Under the pieces are notes generated by a model. It did no database searches, was not told the DNA's origin, and saw only the letters and a program-made list of their open reading frames with translations. From DASYAN01 sp034431765 (GTDB lineage Bacteria; Chloroflexota; Ktedonobacteria; Ktedonobacterales; Ktedonobacteraceae): a DNA stretch of 49,613 nucleotides. Below are positions 23,797 to 32,612 of this stretch, piece after piece; the stretch's first letter is position 1; each line of letters opens with the position of its first letter. The stretch is taken from NCBI GenBank assembly GCA_034431765.1, contig DAOUDD010000068.1:1-49613 (forward strand), written 5' to 3'. The position numbers and the translations under genes are program-made.

Positions 23797-24558
23797 ATGG
23801 GAACCGTCCAATTCGATTTCGCGGGCGAGGTCGTGCTGGTCACAGGTGGTTCGCGTGGGCTAGGATTGGAGACCGCGCAGGCATTCGGTGAGGCGAGAGC
23901 AAAGCTCGTCATTACAGGCCGCCGTCAGCAGTGGCTTAAGAGCGCGCAGCAGGATTTGCAGGGGCGTGGCGTTGAAGTGCTGGCCCACGAGTGCGATGTC
24001 ACGAGTGCTGCATCAGTCTACGCGCTCGTTGAAGCGGCCCTCAAAGCATATGGAAAGATCGACGTATTGATCAACAACGCGGGCCAGGCCTGGGGCACGC
24101 CCGCTGAAGAGATGCCGCTGGAGCGCTGGGAGCAGGTGCTACAAACCAATGTCACCGGCACCTTTCTGATGTCGCAGCAGGTCGGTCGGCATATGCTGGA
24201 GCGTCAGCGTGGAGCAATTGTGAACGTTGCATCGATTGCTGGAATGGGTGGGAGCCAGTTGAACACGCTTGGCTACAACACCAGCAAGGCCGCTGTGATC
24301 AATCTTACCCGTTCGCTGGCCCTGGAGTGGGCCACACGTGGCATTCGAGTCAACTCAGTTGCCCCCGGTATGTTCAGAACGCGTATGACCGAGGCGGTCC
24401 TTGACCGCGCTGAATCCGTAATCGCCGAAAGCATGCCTATGAGACGTATTGGACAGCCAGGAGAACTTGCTCCCACACTGCTCTTCCTCGCCTCCGATGC
24501 CGCCAGCTACATCACTGGACAGGTAATCGCCGTCGATGGTGGGAAGACTGCGGAGTAA
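23797..24558 (+). CDS. Short-chain dehydrogenase/reductase (SDR)
   Basis: A 253-residue NAD(P)-dependent oxidoreductase of the classical SDR type. It shows TGGSRGLGLETA (nucleotide loop), CDVTSAASV, NNAGQ, the catalytic Ser in VNVASIAGMGG, the YNTSK form of YxxxK, PGMFRTRM and the C-terminal GQVIAVDGG. The FabG-like ending is common in 3-oxoacyl or sugar-alcohol dehydrogenases; the substrate is unknown. ATG 23797 is chosen because a perfect AAGGAGG (23785-23791) precedes it. A hairpin terminator follows the stop. Confidence 0.9.
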   Translation: MGTVQFDFAGEVVLVTGGSRGLGLETAQAFGEARAKLVITGRRQQWLKSAQQDLQGRGVEVLAHECDVTSAASVYALVEAALKAYGKIDVLINNAGQAWGTPAEEMPLERWEQVLQTNVTGTFLMSQQVGRHMLERQRGAIVNVASIAGMGGSQLNTLGYNTSKAAVINLTRSLALEWATRGIRVNSVAPGMFRTRMTEAVLDRAESVIAESMPMRRIGQPGELAPTLLFLASDAASYITGQVIAVDGGKTAE

Positions 24559-24559
24559 A

Positions 24560-24594
24560 AAAAGTCAACAGTGTATTTTGACTTTTGTTTTCTG
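24560..24594 (+). terminator. Rho-independent terminator of the SDR gene
   Basis: AAAAGTCAA (24560-24568) pairs with TTGACTTTT (24578-24586) and is followed by a T-rich tail, directly after the stop codon at 24556-24558. Confidence 0.65.
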
Positions 24595-24606
24595 TAAACC
24601 GAAAAA

Positions 24607-24654
24607 ATATGAAATTGAGTTTCTTTGCTAAGAATAGATAACTCAATTTCATAT
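24607..24654 (-). terminator. Terminator for a minus-strand small gene
   Basis: Perfect 15-base arms at 24607-24621 and 24640-24654. Read on the minus strand, the stem ends in ...CATAT followed by TTTTT. It lies 6 bases past the stop of the small gene at 24661-24804. Confidence 0.6.
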
Positions 24655-24660
24655 AAGTGT

Positions 24661-24804
24661 TTAGTTATCTTGATCGGTTGTCAAGCCTTCTTGTTCATAG
24701 TGTATATCTGCTGCTTCTGCATAAGTTTTCAATTGTGAAAACTCGTCTTCAAGAGCGCGCAATTTATCTTGTTCATTTAAAGGAGCCTTAAAATGCTTGT
24801 TCAC
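24661..24804 (-). CDS. Candidate small protein (47 aa), antisense to the P450 start
   Basis: From a minus-strand GTG at 24804 the frame gives 47 residues, beginning MNKHFKAPLNEQDKLR and ending EQEGLTTDQDN. It is charged and helix-forming, without cysteines or hydrophobic stretches. A purine-rich AAGAGA lies before the GTG. The stop is followed within 6 bases by a T-tailed hairpin, which supports a real transcript end. It overlaps the P450 ribosome site and first codons on the other strand. The base composition is more AT-rich than its neighbours. It is not recognised; it may be the end of an older, longer gene partly replaced by the P450 gene. Confidence 0.4.
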   Translation of the reverse strand: MNKHFKAPLNEQDKLRALEDEFSQLKTYAEAADIHYEQEGLTTDQDN

Positions 24805-26151
24805 TCTCTTACAAAACCTATTCCAGGAATACAGGAACTGCCGCTCGTAGGCAGTATGTTTGACTATCGAAGAGATCGTCTGGGCGTTTTTCTGCGTGTA
24901 CTAAGCGAGTGTGGCGATATTGGTCGCCTGCATTATGGCCCCTTTGGTTTTCTCCTCCTGAACACCCCCGAACTGGCACATACCGTTCTGGTGGAAAAAG
25001 CCTATGAGTTTGACAAGGGTGAAGGTATGCAGCAAGCCTTTCGTCCTATCGTTGGCAATGGTCTGTTTACGAGCGAGGGCGAGTTTCACCGTAAGCAGCG
25101 CAAGGTGATGGCTCCTTCGTTTCAGCCGCGCCATATCGCGAGTTATGCTGATGCGATGGTCGCCTACAGTGAGCAGATTGAACGTACCTGGCGAGACGAA
25201 CAAACGCTAATAATTGACGATGAGATGACCCACCTGACGATGAGCATTGTCGGCAAGGTGCTCTTCAATACCGAAGTCTTTACAGAGGCAGATGAGCTTG
25301 GGCATGCGATGGCGGTTGTTCTTGCCTATGTCAACTACAGGCTCTCCACCTTTTTCCCCATCCCTTTGAGCTGGCCCGTCCCTCGTAGTCAACATGCAAG
25401 AGAAGCTCTTGCTGTACTGGATACACGTATTCAGAAAATGATCGACGAGCGTCGTGCTCATCCTGAGGCCGGCAACGACTTTCTCTCCGTCCTGCTCACT
25501 GCACGTGACGAGGATGGCAAGGCGATGAGCGATAAGCAGATACGCGATGAAGCTCTGACACTTTTTGCCGCAGGCCATGAGACGACTGCTACAGCACTGA
25601 TCTGGGCATGGTACTCTCTTGCTAAGCATCCTGAGATCTATCAGCGGATGCTGCACGAGGTTGATACAGTCCTGCAAGGCCGTTCGCCAAGCTACTCCGA
25701 CCTGCCGTCTCTGCCCTATACACTCCAGGTTTTCAAGGAGTCGATGCGCCTTTATCCTCCTGCCTATGCTGTAGCGCGTGCGGCATTACATGATCTGGAG
25801 ATCAACGGCTATCCTGTACGCAAGGGAGAACTGGTTGTGATCACAACGTATGCGATTCATCAGCGCCCCGATTTCTATCCTGAGCCGGAGAAGTTTGATC
25901 CAGAGCGCTTCACGCCTGAGAGGGAAAAGCAGTTGCCGCGCTATGCTTATATGCCCTTTGGTGCAGGGTCCCGTATCTGTATTGGTAACCACTTTGCGAT
26001 GATGGAGGGACATCTGTTGCTGGCAACACTTGCGCAGCGTGTGCGCTTTGAACTGGTGCCAGGGCAACGGATCGAGCCAGATCCCTCGAAAACGATCACT
26101 ATCCGTCCAAAGTATCCTATCCAGATGATCGTGCATCGACGCAATATCTAG
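24793..26151 (+). CDS. Cytochrome P450
   Basis: A 452-residue haem monooxygenase. The marks are the I-helix oxygen-activation motif FAAGHETTATAL, the K-helix ExxR as FKESMRLYPP, the PERF region PEKFDPERFTPER and the haem loop FGAGSRICIGNHFA, with the haem-ligating Cys at about residue 396. There is no N-terminal membrane anchor, so it is a soluble bacterial enzyme that needs a ferredoxin or flavodoxin partner, none being adjacent. The overall pattern resembles fatty-acid-hydroxylase-like bacterial families, but the substrate is unknown. ATG 24793 follows AAAGGAGCC. Confidence 0.92.
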   Translation: MLVHSLTKPIPGIQELPLVGSMFDYRRDRLGVFLRVLSECGDIGRLHYGPFGFLLLNTPELAHTVLVEKAYEFDKGEGMQQAFRPIVGNGLFTSEGEFHRKQRKVMAPSFQPRHIASYADAMVAYSEQIERTWRDEQTLIIDDEMTHLTMSIVGKVLFNTEVFTEADELGHAMAVVLAYVNYRLSTFFPIPLSWPVPRSQHAREALAVLDTRIQKMIDERRAHPEAGNDFLSVLLTARDEDGKAMSDKQIRDEALTLFAAGHETTATALIWAWYSLAKHPEIYQRMLHEVDTVLQGRSPSYSDLPSLPYTLQVFKESMRLYPPAYAVARAALHDLEINGYPVRKGELVVITTYAIHQRPDFYPEPEKFDPERFTPEREKQLPRYAYMPFGAGSRICIGNHFAMMEGHLLLATLAQRVRFELVPGQRIEPDPSKTITIRPKYPIQMIVHRRNI

Positions 26152-26181
26152 CTAGTCCATCCGTTAAGGCTATGATATACT

Positions 26182-26196
26182 GTTCTAAAATAGAAC
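26182..26196. promoter_or_regulatory. Palindrome at the start site of the membrane-protein gene
   Basis: GTTCTA-AAA-TAGAAC is a perfect inverted repeat immediately after -10-like bases (TATGAT 26171-26176, TATACT 26176-26181). Its place at the likely transcription start fits a repressor operator for the gene at 26259. Confidence 0.35.
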
Positions 26197-26258
26197 CATT
26201 CCCGTTTGTTGGTTGATGAGAGTCGGCCTCAGTTTGCAGTTTCGCTGGAGAGAACGCT

Positions 26259-26999
26259 ATGCCGTTTTTTGATGATAACGCGCCGGACGAGAGCGCTTTA
26301 CGTAGCCCGATCTGGGGAGCTTTTGCGCTGGTGAAGGACAATATTGAAAAATTGATCGCTGTCAACATGTTCTGGGCGTTTCAGCTCGTGCCGATCCTGA
26401 TAGCTGTTGCTTTCCCAGGTATGTGGACTGTGCTGCGTATTGTGCTGGCGATAGTCAGCGCGACAACGCTGGCCGCTTCTACTGGAGTGCTCTATGCGAT
26501 TGCGAAATATGTGTGCGAGGGCGAGCCAGTTACGATAGATCTTTTTCGCGATTGCTGGCGCTCATATGCTCTACCCAGCGCACGTATACTCGCTCCGCTC
26601 TACGGGACGCTGGGCGTAGTGTTGGTACTGATTCTCCTCTCCCCGTTCACACAGTTTCTCCCTCTGCAAGTGCTGCTTGACTATCTTGCGCTGATGCTAT
26701 TCGCGCTCTCATTCTACTGGGGACCACTATTTGCCGATCAACCAGATGCTTCTGCATGGCAGATCTTTAAGCGTGGCGCGCGGCTCTTCTGGCGCTATCC
26801 CGCTCCCACACTCCTGTCTGGTGCGCTCATTGTCTTTCTGCTTGGCATCGGGATCTTCTCGGTTGCTGGCATGCTGCTGATTATACCGATCATCGTGGCG
26901 CTGCTGCAAACGCGTCGCTATCAGGAAGTGGCCTCGCGTATCCTGCTGGCTCGACAAAATCGACAACGTATGGCTTCGATGAGCACAGGTATAGAGTAG
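26259..26999 (+). CDS. Integral membrane protein, DUF624/YesL-like
   Basis: A 246-residue protein with about six membrane helices: one near 30-50 (NMFWAFQLVPILIAVAFPG), then segments near 52-80, 110-130, 133-155, 185-205 and 205-225. The N-terminal layout (short acidic head, a helix, then a conserved region before LFRDCWRSY) resembles the DUF624 family, which often accompanies carbohydrate ABC transporters. Such a transporter lies just downstream on the other strand. Function is unknown. The GNAT gene starts 4 bases after its stop and is probably co-transcribed. Confidence 0.6.
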   Translation: MPFFDDNAPDESALRSPIWGAFALVKDNIEKLIAVNMFWAFQLVPILIAVAFPGMWTVLRIVLAIVSATTLAASTGVLYAIAKYVCEGEPVTIDLFRDCWRSYALPSARILAPLYGTLGVVLVLILLSPFTQFLPLQVLLDYLALMLFALSFYWGPLFADQPDASAWQIFKRGARLFWRYPAPTLLSGALIVFLLGIGIFSVAGMLLIIPIIVALLQTRRYQEVASRILLARQNRQRMASMSTGIE

Positions 27000-27003
27000 C
27001 CTT

Positions 27004-27468
27004 GTGACTCTTCCTGTACAACTACTTCCCTGTGAGGACGTTGAAATGCTCACCTCGCTCCTGCGCGATGCGGACGAGGACGAGGAGCGCATGCGCATGT
27101 TGCTTTGCGATGGGCTGCATACCTCTTATCTGGCATACGTCGATCAACAACGTGTCGGTGCGGTTACGATGCGTTGGCAAGAGCAAGAGAGCGAAATCGA
27201 ATACGTTGCTGTACTCCCCCACTATCGTGGGCATGGCTATGGAAGAGCGCTTATTGCGGCAGTGCTTGGACTCGCACAGCAGCGTGGCGTTGCACGTGTT
27301 CTGGTCGGGACTGATACAACGTCCTTCGACAATATCGCCTTCTATCAAAAGTGTGGTTTTCGTATTCACGCTGTGCGCCACGACTTCTTCAGCTATATCC
27401 AGCCTCCAATCAGCCACAACGGTATTCCTCTGCGCGATATGCTGGTCTTGAGCTACTCGTTCTCCTAG
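27004..27468 (+). CDS. GNAT N-acetyltransferase
   Basis: A 154-residue acetyltransferase. The acetyl-CoA loop is clear (VAVLPHYRGHGYGRALIAAVL), followed by VLVGTDTTSFDNIAFYQKCGF, the typical end of motif A and motif B. Substrate unknown. It starts at GTG 27004 and its stop overlaps the stop of the convergent ABC permease gene (27465-27468), leaving no room for a terminator. Confidence 0.85.
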   Translation: MTLPVQLLPCEDVEMLTSLLRDADEDEERMRMLLCDGLHTSYLAYVDQQRVGAVTMRWQEQESEIEYVAVLPHYRGHGYGRALIAAVLGLAQQRGVARVLVGTDTTSFDNIAFYQKCGFRIHAVRHDFFSYIQPPISHNGIPLRDMLVLSYSFS

Positions 27469-28379
27469 CCTTTAAGCGCGCCAGCGGTCAGGCCAGAGAC
27501 GATACGTCGTTCGAGCAGCAGAATGAGAATGACCAGCGGGACGACCGAAAGAATCGTCGCGGCAGAGAGAACGCCAAAGTTGGTGGTGAACTCTGTCTGA
27601 CTGATATTGACGATGCCAACGGGCAGGGTATAGGTGTTGGAACTGGTGTAGTTGAGAGCAAATAGGTATTCGTTCCAATCGCCAACAAAGACGATAATGG
27701 CAGTTGTGAACAGACCAGGCAGAGTAATGGGCAGGATGATACGCAGGAATGAGCCGAAACGTGAGAGGCCATCGACAATCGCCGCCTCCTCCAGCTCGAT
27801 GGGCACATCCTGAAAGAAGGCCATCAAGATCAACACCGCAAGAGGCAGGCCAAATACAGAGTAGGGCAGGATCAGCCCACCCAGCGTGTTCAACAGATGG
27901 AGCGCTTGCAAGATCTGGTAGACCGGTATAACCTGTACGAGCGGTGGAAAGAGTGAAAAGAAGAGGACGAAGAGCAGCAGAGGTGTCTTGAAGCGAAAAC
28001 GCAGGCGCGCAAACGCATAGGCCGCCAGCGTTGCCAGCAGCATAGTGATGAGTGTCGATGAGAGTGAGACAATGATACTGTTGACATAATAGTGACCGAT
28101 ATCACCACTCAGTGCCTGTGTGTAGCTTGTTAGTCCTGGACGAGCGGGGAGCAGTGTTGCCGGAACCGATGTTGTCTCCTGTGACGTCATCAGCGAGGTG
28201 AGCAGGGACCAGAGCAGGGGAAAGAACTGGATCAGTAAGATCAGCGCTGAGACAACGTAGACAAGCGAGTGCAGCAGGTTGCGCAAGGGCAGGTGGGTAG
28301 GGCGCACGGGGCGCGTTGGTGTGTATGAGAGGCCGAGATTCTTTTGTGCCATCTGCGTTGTCTGCGTTGTTTGTGTCAT
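27465..28379 (-). CDS. Carbohydrate ABC transporter permease, MalG type
   Basis: A 304-residue inner-membrane permease with six predicted helices. The EAA loop, which contacts the ATPase, reads ELEEAAIVDGLSRFGSFLRIILP. The C-terminal GALKG and the helix order match MalG/GanQ-like proteins. It pairs with the MalF-type permease and the binding protein upstream; no ATPase gene is present, which is normal when a shared MsmK-like ATPase is encoded elsewhere. The sugar is unknown. Confidence 0.9.
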   Translation of the reverse strand: MTQTTQTTQMAQKNLGLSYTPTRPVRPTHLPLRNLLHSLVYVVSALILLIQFFPLLWSLLTSLMTSQETTSVPATLLPARPGLTSYTQALSGDIGHYYVNSIIVSLSSTLITMLLATLAAYAFARLRFRFKTPLLLFVLFFSLFPPLVQVIPVYQILQALHLLNTLGGLILPYSVFGLPLAVLILMAFFQDVPIELEEAAIVDGLSRFGSFLRIILPITLPGLFTTAIIVFVGDWNEYLFALNYTSSNTYTLPVGIVNISQTEFTTNFGVLSAATILSVVPLVILILLLERRIVSGLTAGALKG

Positions 28380-28468
28380 ATATTTGTCCTTCTGGTCAAA
28401 TCCCAGAGTGTATTACAGGAAATGGGAGTGAACCCCTACACGCTTCCTGCGTACTGTTTGCTATATGT

Positions 28469-29401
28469 TCATCTGGTACTGGCGGTACTGGCGACGGGCC
28501 GATAGAGGGTGCGCAGGTAGAGCAGAATGCAGGCGAAGGAGACCAGCATCAGTGCCATCGCGATGGTAGAGCCATAGGGGAAATCACCGATCTGCTGCGT
28601 CTGCACATAGATATAGAGTCCAAGGTTTTGCGTTGCGTTCCCCGGCGCGCCATTCGTGAAGGCACTGATTAAGTCGAACGCCTGGAGTGATTCGATAGTA
28701 CGCAGGATCAGCGTCACGACCAGCGTCGCGCGTAGCAGTGGCAGCGTAACAGTCCAGAGGCTCTGCCAGGAGGAGGCCCCATCGACACGCGCCGCTTCAA
28801 AGACCTCCTGTGGTATGGCTTGCAGGCCAGCGAGGACAAGCAGGGCCACAAGTGAGTTTGCCTTCCAGATTGCCAGTACATAGATCAGGATGGTGGCGAG
28901 CGTGCCGTTGCCCAACCAGTTAATTGGATGGGCCGCACTGATCCAACCCAGGTGGATGAGCAAGCTGTTGATCAGACCATACTGATTGTGAAACATATAC
29001 GACCAGATAACAGAGTTTGTCGCCGTTGGAATGGCCCAGGGGAAGAGGATCGCCGCGCGCACAAGCCAACGTCCGGGAAATTTCAGGTTGGCGAAGAGGG
29101 CCAGCGCGGTACCGAAAAGCATCTGACCCGCGACAGTGATGATGCTGAAAAGGATAGAGAAGCGGAAGGCGCTCCAGAACTGACCGTCATGAAAGAGACG
29201 GATGTAGCTTTCTACGCCTGCCACCGTTGTTCCCTGACCAAAACTGCCTCCTTTCTGGAAAGAGAGCCAGATAGTGTTGAGCGTCGGGTAGACGCCCAGC
29301 GCGATCAGAGCTAGAATCAAGGGAGCGATCATAAAGAAAGCCAGGCGTTCCTCGCGACGTGCACTGAAACTTTCATGCGCTTTTAAGCGAACTGTAGCCA
29401 T
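28469..29401 (-). CDS. Carbohydrate ABC transporter permease, MalF type
   Basis: A 310-residue permease with six helices and the EAA loop as QEVFEAARVDGASSWQSLW near residue 215. The N-terminal stretch RREERLAFFMIAPLILALIA and the motif LYPTLN-like VYPTLNTIWLSF are typical of the UgpA/MalF group. ATG 29401 is chosen over an upstream start because the alignment to the family begins there. Eleven bases separate it from the binding-protein gene and about 90 from the second permease. Confidence 0.9.
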   Translation of the reverse strand: MATVRLKAHESFSARREERLAFFMIAPLILALIALGVYPTLNTIWLSFQKGGSFGQGTTVAGVESYIRLFHDGQFWSAFRFSILFSIITVAGQMLFGTALALFANLKFPGRWLVRAAILFPWAIPTATNSVIWSYMFHNQYGLINSLLIHLGWISAAHPINWLGNGTLATILIYVLAIWKANSLVALLVLAGLQAIPQEVFEAARVDGASSWQSLWTVTLPLLRATLVVTLILRTIESLQAFDLISAFTNGAPGNATQNLGLYIYVQTQQIGDFPYGSTIAMALMLVSFACILLYLRTLYRPVASTASTR

Positions 29402-29411
29402 ACATCTGCTC

Positions 29412-30800
29412 CTAAGAAAGGGACGCGACCTCAGCCTGAACGCCGTTGAGAGCATCGGCAGGAGCCTGCTGGTTGCTCAGGACATTGTTGATCGCAGCCT
29501 GAAGCGGCGTGGTAAACTGGTTGTAGTTCTTGAGCTGCGGACGGTTCTGTCCCTGCTGCAGGACTGTCGCGAGCTGCTTAAATTGCGGAAACTTCTCCTG
29601 AAGCTGTGCATCCTGCACCACGTCGGGACGGCTAGAGATGAGGCCAGCGTTTTTGGCGAGAGAGGTCTGTGTCTCCTTGCTGAGCAGAAAATCAATGAAC
29701 TTCCAGGCTTCGTCCTTGTGTTGTGAGTTCGCGTTGATGGCGAGCACCCAGCCACCGGTACAGCCTCGGCCCTGGTGTCCTGCGGTAGAGAGCGTCGGAG
29801 CGATACCTACTTTACCAGCGACTTTGGATTTGTCGGGATTGTTAGCGATGGCGTAGGCGAAGGTCCAGTTACGCATGAAGGGAGCCTGACCGTTATTGAA
29901 GAGATTGAGGATATCGTTGGGGGCGTAGGTGTTGGTGCCGTCGGGCGATAGTTGTTTGCTGTAAATCAGATCGTGCAGGTATTGCAGGGCATCGACACCG
30001 GCCGGGTTGTTTAGCGTCAATTGACCAGGCTTGCCGATATTACCACCTGCGCCCCAGAGCAGTTCGAGCCACTGATCGACAATCGCTTCAATCTTTTTGC
30101 CGGGGATGAGATAGCCAGATTTGACCCCATTGGCAGCTTCGGCAGCAAGAATGGTTTTTGCCTGCATCTCTAACTGCTCACGCGTTTGCGGAGGAACGCC
30201 ATTGCCATACTTCTGCACCAGATCGGTACGGTAATAGAGCAGGCCAATATCCATGTAACGTTGCAGGCCGTACTGCTTGCCGTTGATTTTGCCTACCGCG
30301 CTAGCGCTAGGCCAGAACTGTCCGCTGTAGCCTGACGAGATGTAGGAATCGAGGGGCGCGAGCCAGCCAGCGGAGGCGAACTGCGCGGGCCATGTAACGT
30401 CAATATGCACCACGTCCGGTGTCGCAGACTGAGCCCGGAATGCTGTTACAAACTTGCTGTACTGATCGGTGGCGACAGGAGGAAGTTGCACATAGTCTAC
30501 CTTGATCTTGCCCGCATTCTGCTTGTTAAACGTGCTGATCTCCGCCACCTGCTCACCTGTCTGGTCCTGTAAGGCCGCATATTGAATAGTGACAGGCCCG
30601 TTTGATGTCGTGTTCGATCCTCCACAGGCCGTCAGGGCAGCTCCAAACACGGTGCTACTTACACTGGCGCTGAGTCCATAGCGGATCAGTGCACGGCGTG
30701 AGAGAGATTGCACAAAGGTTGCTGCTGCAGGACGGACGCCTGAGGCACTCGTTTCAGCAAGCGGAGATAGGGAGGAAGTTGAACGCTCTTTTGTTTCCAT
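29412..30800 (-). CDS. Sugar ABC transporter solute-binding lipoprotein
   Basis: A 462-residue extracellular binding protein. A twin-arginine signal SRRALIRYG and lipobox LTAC followed by GGSNTTS indicate a Tat-exported lipoprotein. The mature part has the family 1 pattern: VTIQYAALQDQTGEQVAEI, VDVTWPAQF-type cleft strands, PFMRNWTFAYA and GGWVLAINANSQHKDEAWKF. It captures a sugar or oligosaccharide and delivers it to the two permeases downstream in the same operon. ATG 30821 is an alternative start 7 codons upstream. Confidence 0.9.
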   Translation of the reverse strand: METKERSTSSLSPLAETSASGVRPAAATFVQSLSRRALIRYGLSASVSSTVFGAALTACGGSNTTSNGPVTIQYAALQDQTGEQVAEISTFNKQNAGKIKVDYVQLPPVATDQYSKFVTAFRAQSATPDVVHIDVTWPAQFASAGWLAPLDSYISSGYSGQFWPSASAVGKINGKQYGLQRYMDIGLLYYRTDLVQKYGNGVPPQTREQLEMQAKTILAAEAANGVKSGYLIPGKKIEAIVDQWLELLWGAGGNIGKPGQLTLNNPAGVDALQYLHDLIYSKQLSPDGTNTYAPNDILNLFNNGQAPFMRNWTFAYAIANNPDKSKVAGKVGIAPTLSTAGHQGRGCTGGWVLAINANSQHKDEAWKFIDFLLSKETQTSLAKNAGLISSRPDVVQDAQLQEKFPQFKQLATVLQQGQNRPQLKNYNQFTTPLQAAINNVLSNQQAPADALNGVQAEVASLS

Positions 30801-31010
30801 CTGCGACTCATCTTTCCGCAAGTACTATTTGTAACTGCTCTTCATGCGGGTATTACTCAACAAGAATGAGTAAGATAAATAAGGTCTGAATTGACTTCAT
30901 TTCTTAACTCATTTATTATTAATGATAGGAAGGTGAATGTCAATATCTACACTTTCCGATTAGTATCTTCAGGCGACAAAGAGCAATATTTAGTATTGAG
31001 AGGAGAGAAG

Positions 31011-32096
31011 ATGGTAACGCAGACAGGGAAGGCGACAGCAGAAACGGAAAAAGCACGCTATACCGGACCGATTATCGACACGGACATTCATGAGACGTTC
31101 ACCTCGCTTCAGGAGCTGGTGCCCTACCTGAAAGAGCCATGGCGAGGTCTGATCGAGCGTAAGGCATGGACAGGTATGCCTGCACCTCTGGCATATTGGG
31201 CGAGTCACGGCGTGATGCGTGCCGATTCGTTTCCTGACGAGGATAAGCCTGCGGGATCAAGCTATGAACTGTTGAAGGAGCAGGTGCTCGACCTGTATCC
31301 GATAGAATACGGTATTCTCACAGGTCAGTTTGTGCCGGGAGTGATGCCAGGGCAGTTCGAGTTTGCCACCGCGCTGGCAACAGCATACAATGACTGGCTG
31401 CTAGAGCACTGGCTGGGACACGATAAGCGTCTGCTTAGCAGCATGCATGTAGCGCCCCAGGACCCACAGGCAGCGGCGCGCGAGATCGATCGTGTGGGAG
31501 ATCATCCACAGGTAATTCAGGTCATGCTGCCGATTGGCAAGTGGGCGTATGGCAACCCCTTTTATCATCCCATATTTGAAGCGGCACAACGGCATAACCT
31601 GGTGGTTGCGATGCATCATCACGGTGAGGTGCACGGGGCGCTGGGGCAGGAGCGCTACTACATTGAGTGGCATGTGAACGTGCCTCAGGGTGCGATGGCA
31701 ATGATGACCAGCCTGGTCTGCAATGGCATCTTCGAGAAGTTTCCGAACCTGAAATTTGCCATTCTTGAGAGCGGCTATAGCTGGCTACCGCATGTCATGT
31801 GGCGACTGGATCAGAACTACAAGTCGCTCCACCAGGAGATTCCCTGGGTGAAGAGCTTGCCCTCGAAACATATTCGTGAACGCGTCAAATTCTCGACGCA
31901 GCCGACCGAAGATTTCAGCGCTGCGAACTGGTTGCGCCTGATGGATATGCTGGAGAGTGATCGCATGTTCGTCTTTGCCACCGATTATCCACACTGGGAT
32001 TTTGACTCGCCGGATGCTGCAATTCCACGCGACCTACCAGTTGAAATTCGCAGACGTATCTTCTACGAGAACGCGTGCGAGCTGTACGGGTTGTAG
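31011..32096 (+). CDS. Amidohydrolase-2 family metal-dependent hydrolase
   Basis: A 361-residue TIM-barrel enzyme. It has the first metal-binding DxH in PIIDTDIHETF, histidines in VAMHHHGEVHG, a strand ending at ESGYSWLPHVMWRLD, and the final metal-site Asp in FATDYPHWDFDSP. The pattern resembles the ACMSD-like/amidohydrolase_2 family, which includes decarboxylases and hydrolases of aromatic acids. The close downstream Rieske gene suggests an aromatic or heterocyclic substrate (inference). The ATG at 31011 is chosen because AGGAGAG precedes it and family similarity starts there. Confidence 0.85.
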   Translation: MVTQTGKATAETEKARYTGPIIDTDIHETFTSLQELVPYLKEPWRGLIERKAWTGMPAPLAYWASHGVMRADSFPDEDKPAGSSYELLKEQVLDLYPIEYGILTGQFVPGVMPGQFEFATALATAYNDWLLEHWLGHDKRLLSSMHVAPQDPQAAAREIDRVGDHPQVIQVMLPIGKWAYGNPFYHPIFEAAQRHNLVVAMHHHGEVHGALGQERYYIEWHVNVPQGAMAMMTSLVCNGIFEKFPNLKFAILESGYSWLPHVMWRLDQNYKSLHQEIPWVKSLPSKHIRERVKFSTQPTEDFSAANWLRLMDMLESDRMFVFATDYPHWDFDSPDAAIPRDLPVEIRRRIFYENACELYGL

Positions 32097-32179
32097 ATAG
32101 TAAGAGATGTAGTGCAGTAGACCAATGCGCTGCTGCACATGAGAAAACTCGTGTTGGAATGGGGAGAGCGAAAAGAGCA

Positions 32180-32536
32180 ATGAGATATCGTATCTGTTCC
32201 ATTGAGGAGGTGCCGGTGGGGGAGAAACGGAGCTATACCGTGAAGAATATTCCGCTGGTTGTAGTGCATAGTGCGGCCGGTGAGTTTTACGCCATCTACG
32301 GGTTCTGTCCGCATCAGCGTGGACCACTCGTCGAGGGGGTGCTGGGAGGGCTAACAGTAGCGGATCAGGCGGGGGCACAGTTTCAGTACGAGCGGCAAGG
32401 TGAGATTCTGCGCTGTCCCTGGCACGGCTTTGACTTCGATGTCACCGATGGGCGCTGTTTAACTGTACCGGAGCGCTTACGTGTGAAAACATATAATGTG
32501 CAGGTTGAGGGACAGGAGTTGTTTCTTGAGCTATAG
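32180..32536 (+). CDS. Rieske [2Fe-2S] ferredoxin-like protein
   Basis: A 118-residue soluble protein. The cluster ligands are plain: CPHQRGPL (Cys, His) and CPWHGFDFDV (Cys, His), and the ends KTYNVQVEGQELFLEL match the small Rieske-type proteins. It may donate electrons to an oxygenase or act with the amidohydrolase that precedes it by about 80 bases. ATG 32180 fits a GGGGAGAG site; ATG 32159 is an alternative. Confidence 0.88.
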   Translation: MRYRICSIEEVPVGEKRSYTVKNIPLVVVHSAAGEFYAIYGFCPHQRGPLVEGVLGGLTVADQAGAQFQYERQGEILRCPWHGFDFDVTDGRCLTVPERLRVKTYNVQVEGQELFLEL

Positions 32537-32565
32537 GTAGATTCTGCATAGCTACCTACTATAAA

Positions 32566-32606
32566 ATGTTGATGCAAAATGATAGTATCTCGTTTTGCAT
32601 CAACAT
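32566..32606. terminator. Bidirectional terminator
   Basis: Perfect 14-base arms, ATGTTGATGCAAAA (32566-32579) and TTTTGCATCAACAT (32593-32606), followed by GTGTTTTTA. It lies between the convergent Rieske and SDR genes. A smaller hairpin (TAGGTAG/CTACCTA, 32534-32558) precedes it. Confidence 0.75.
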
Positions 32607-32612
32607 GTGTTT

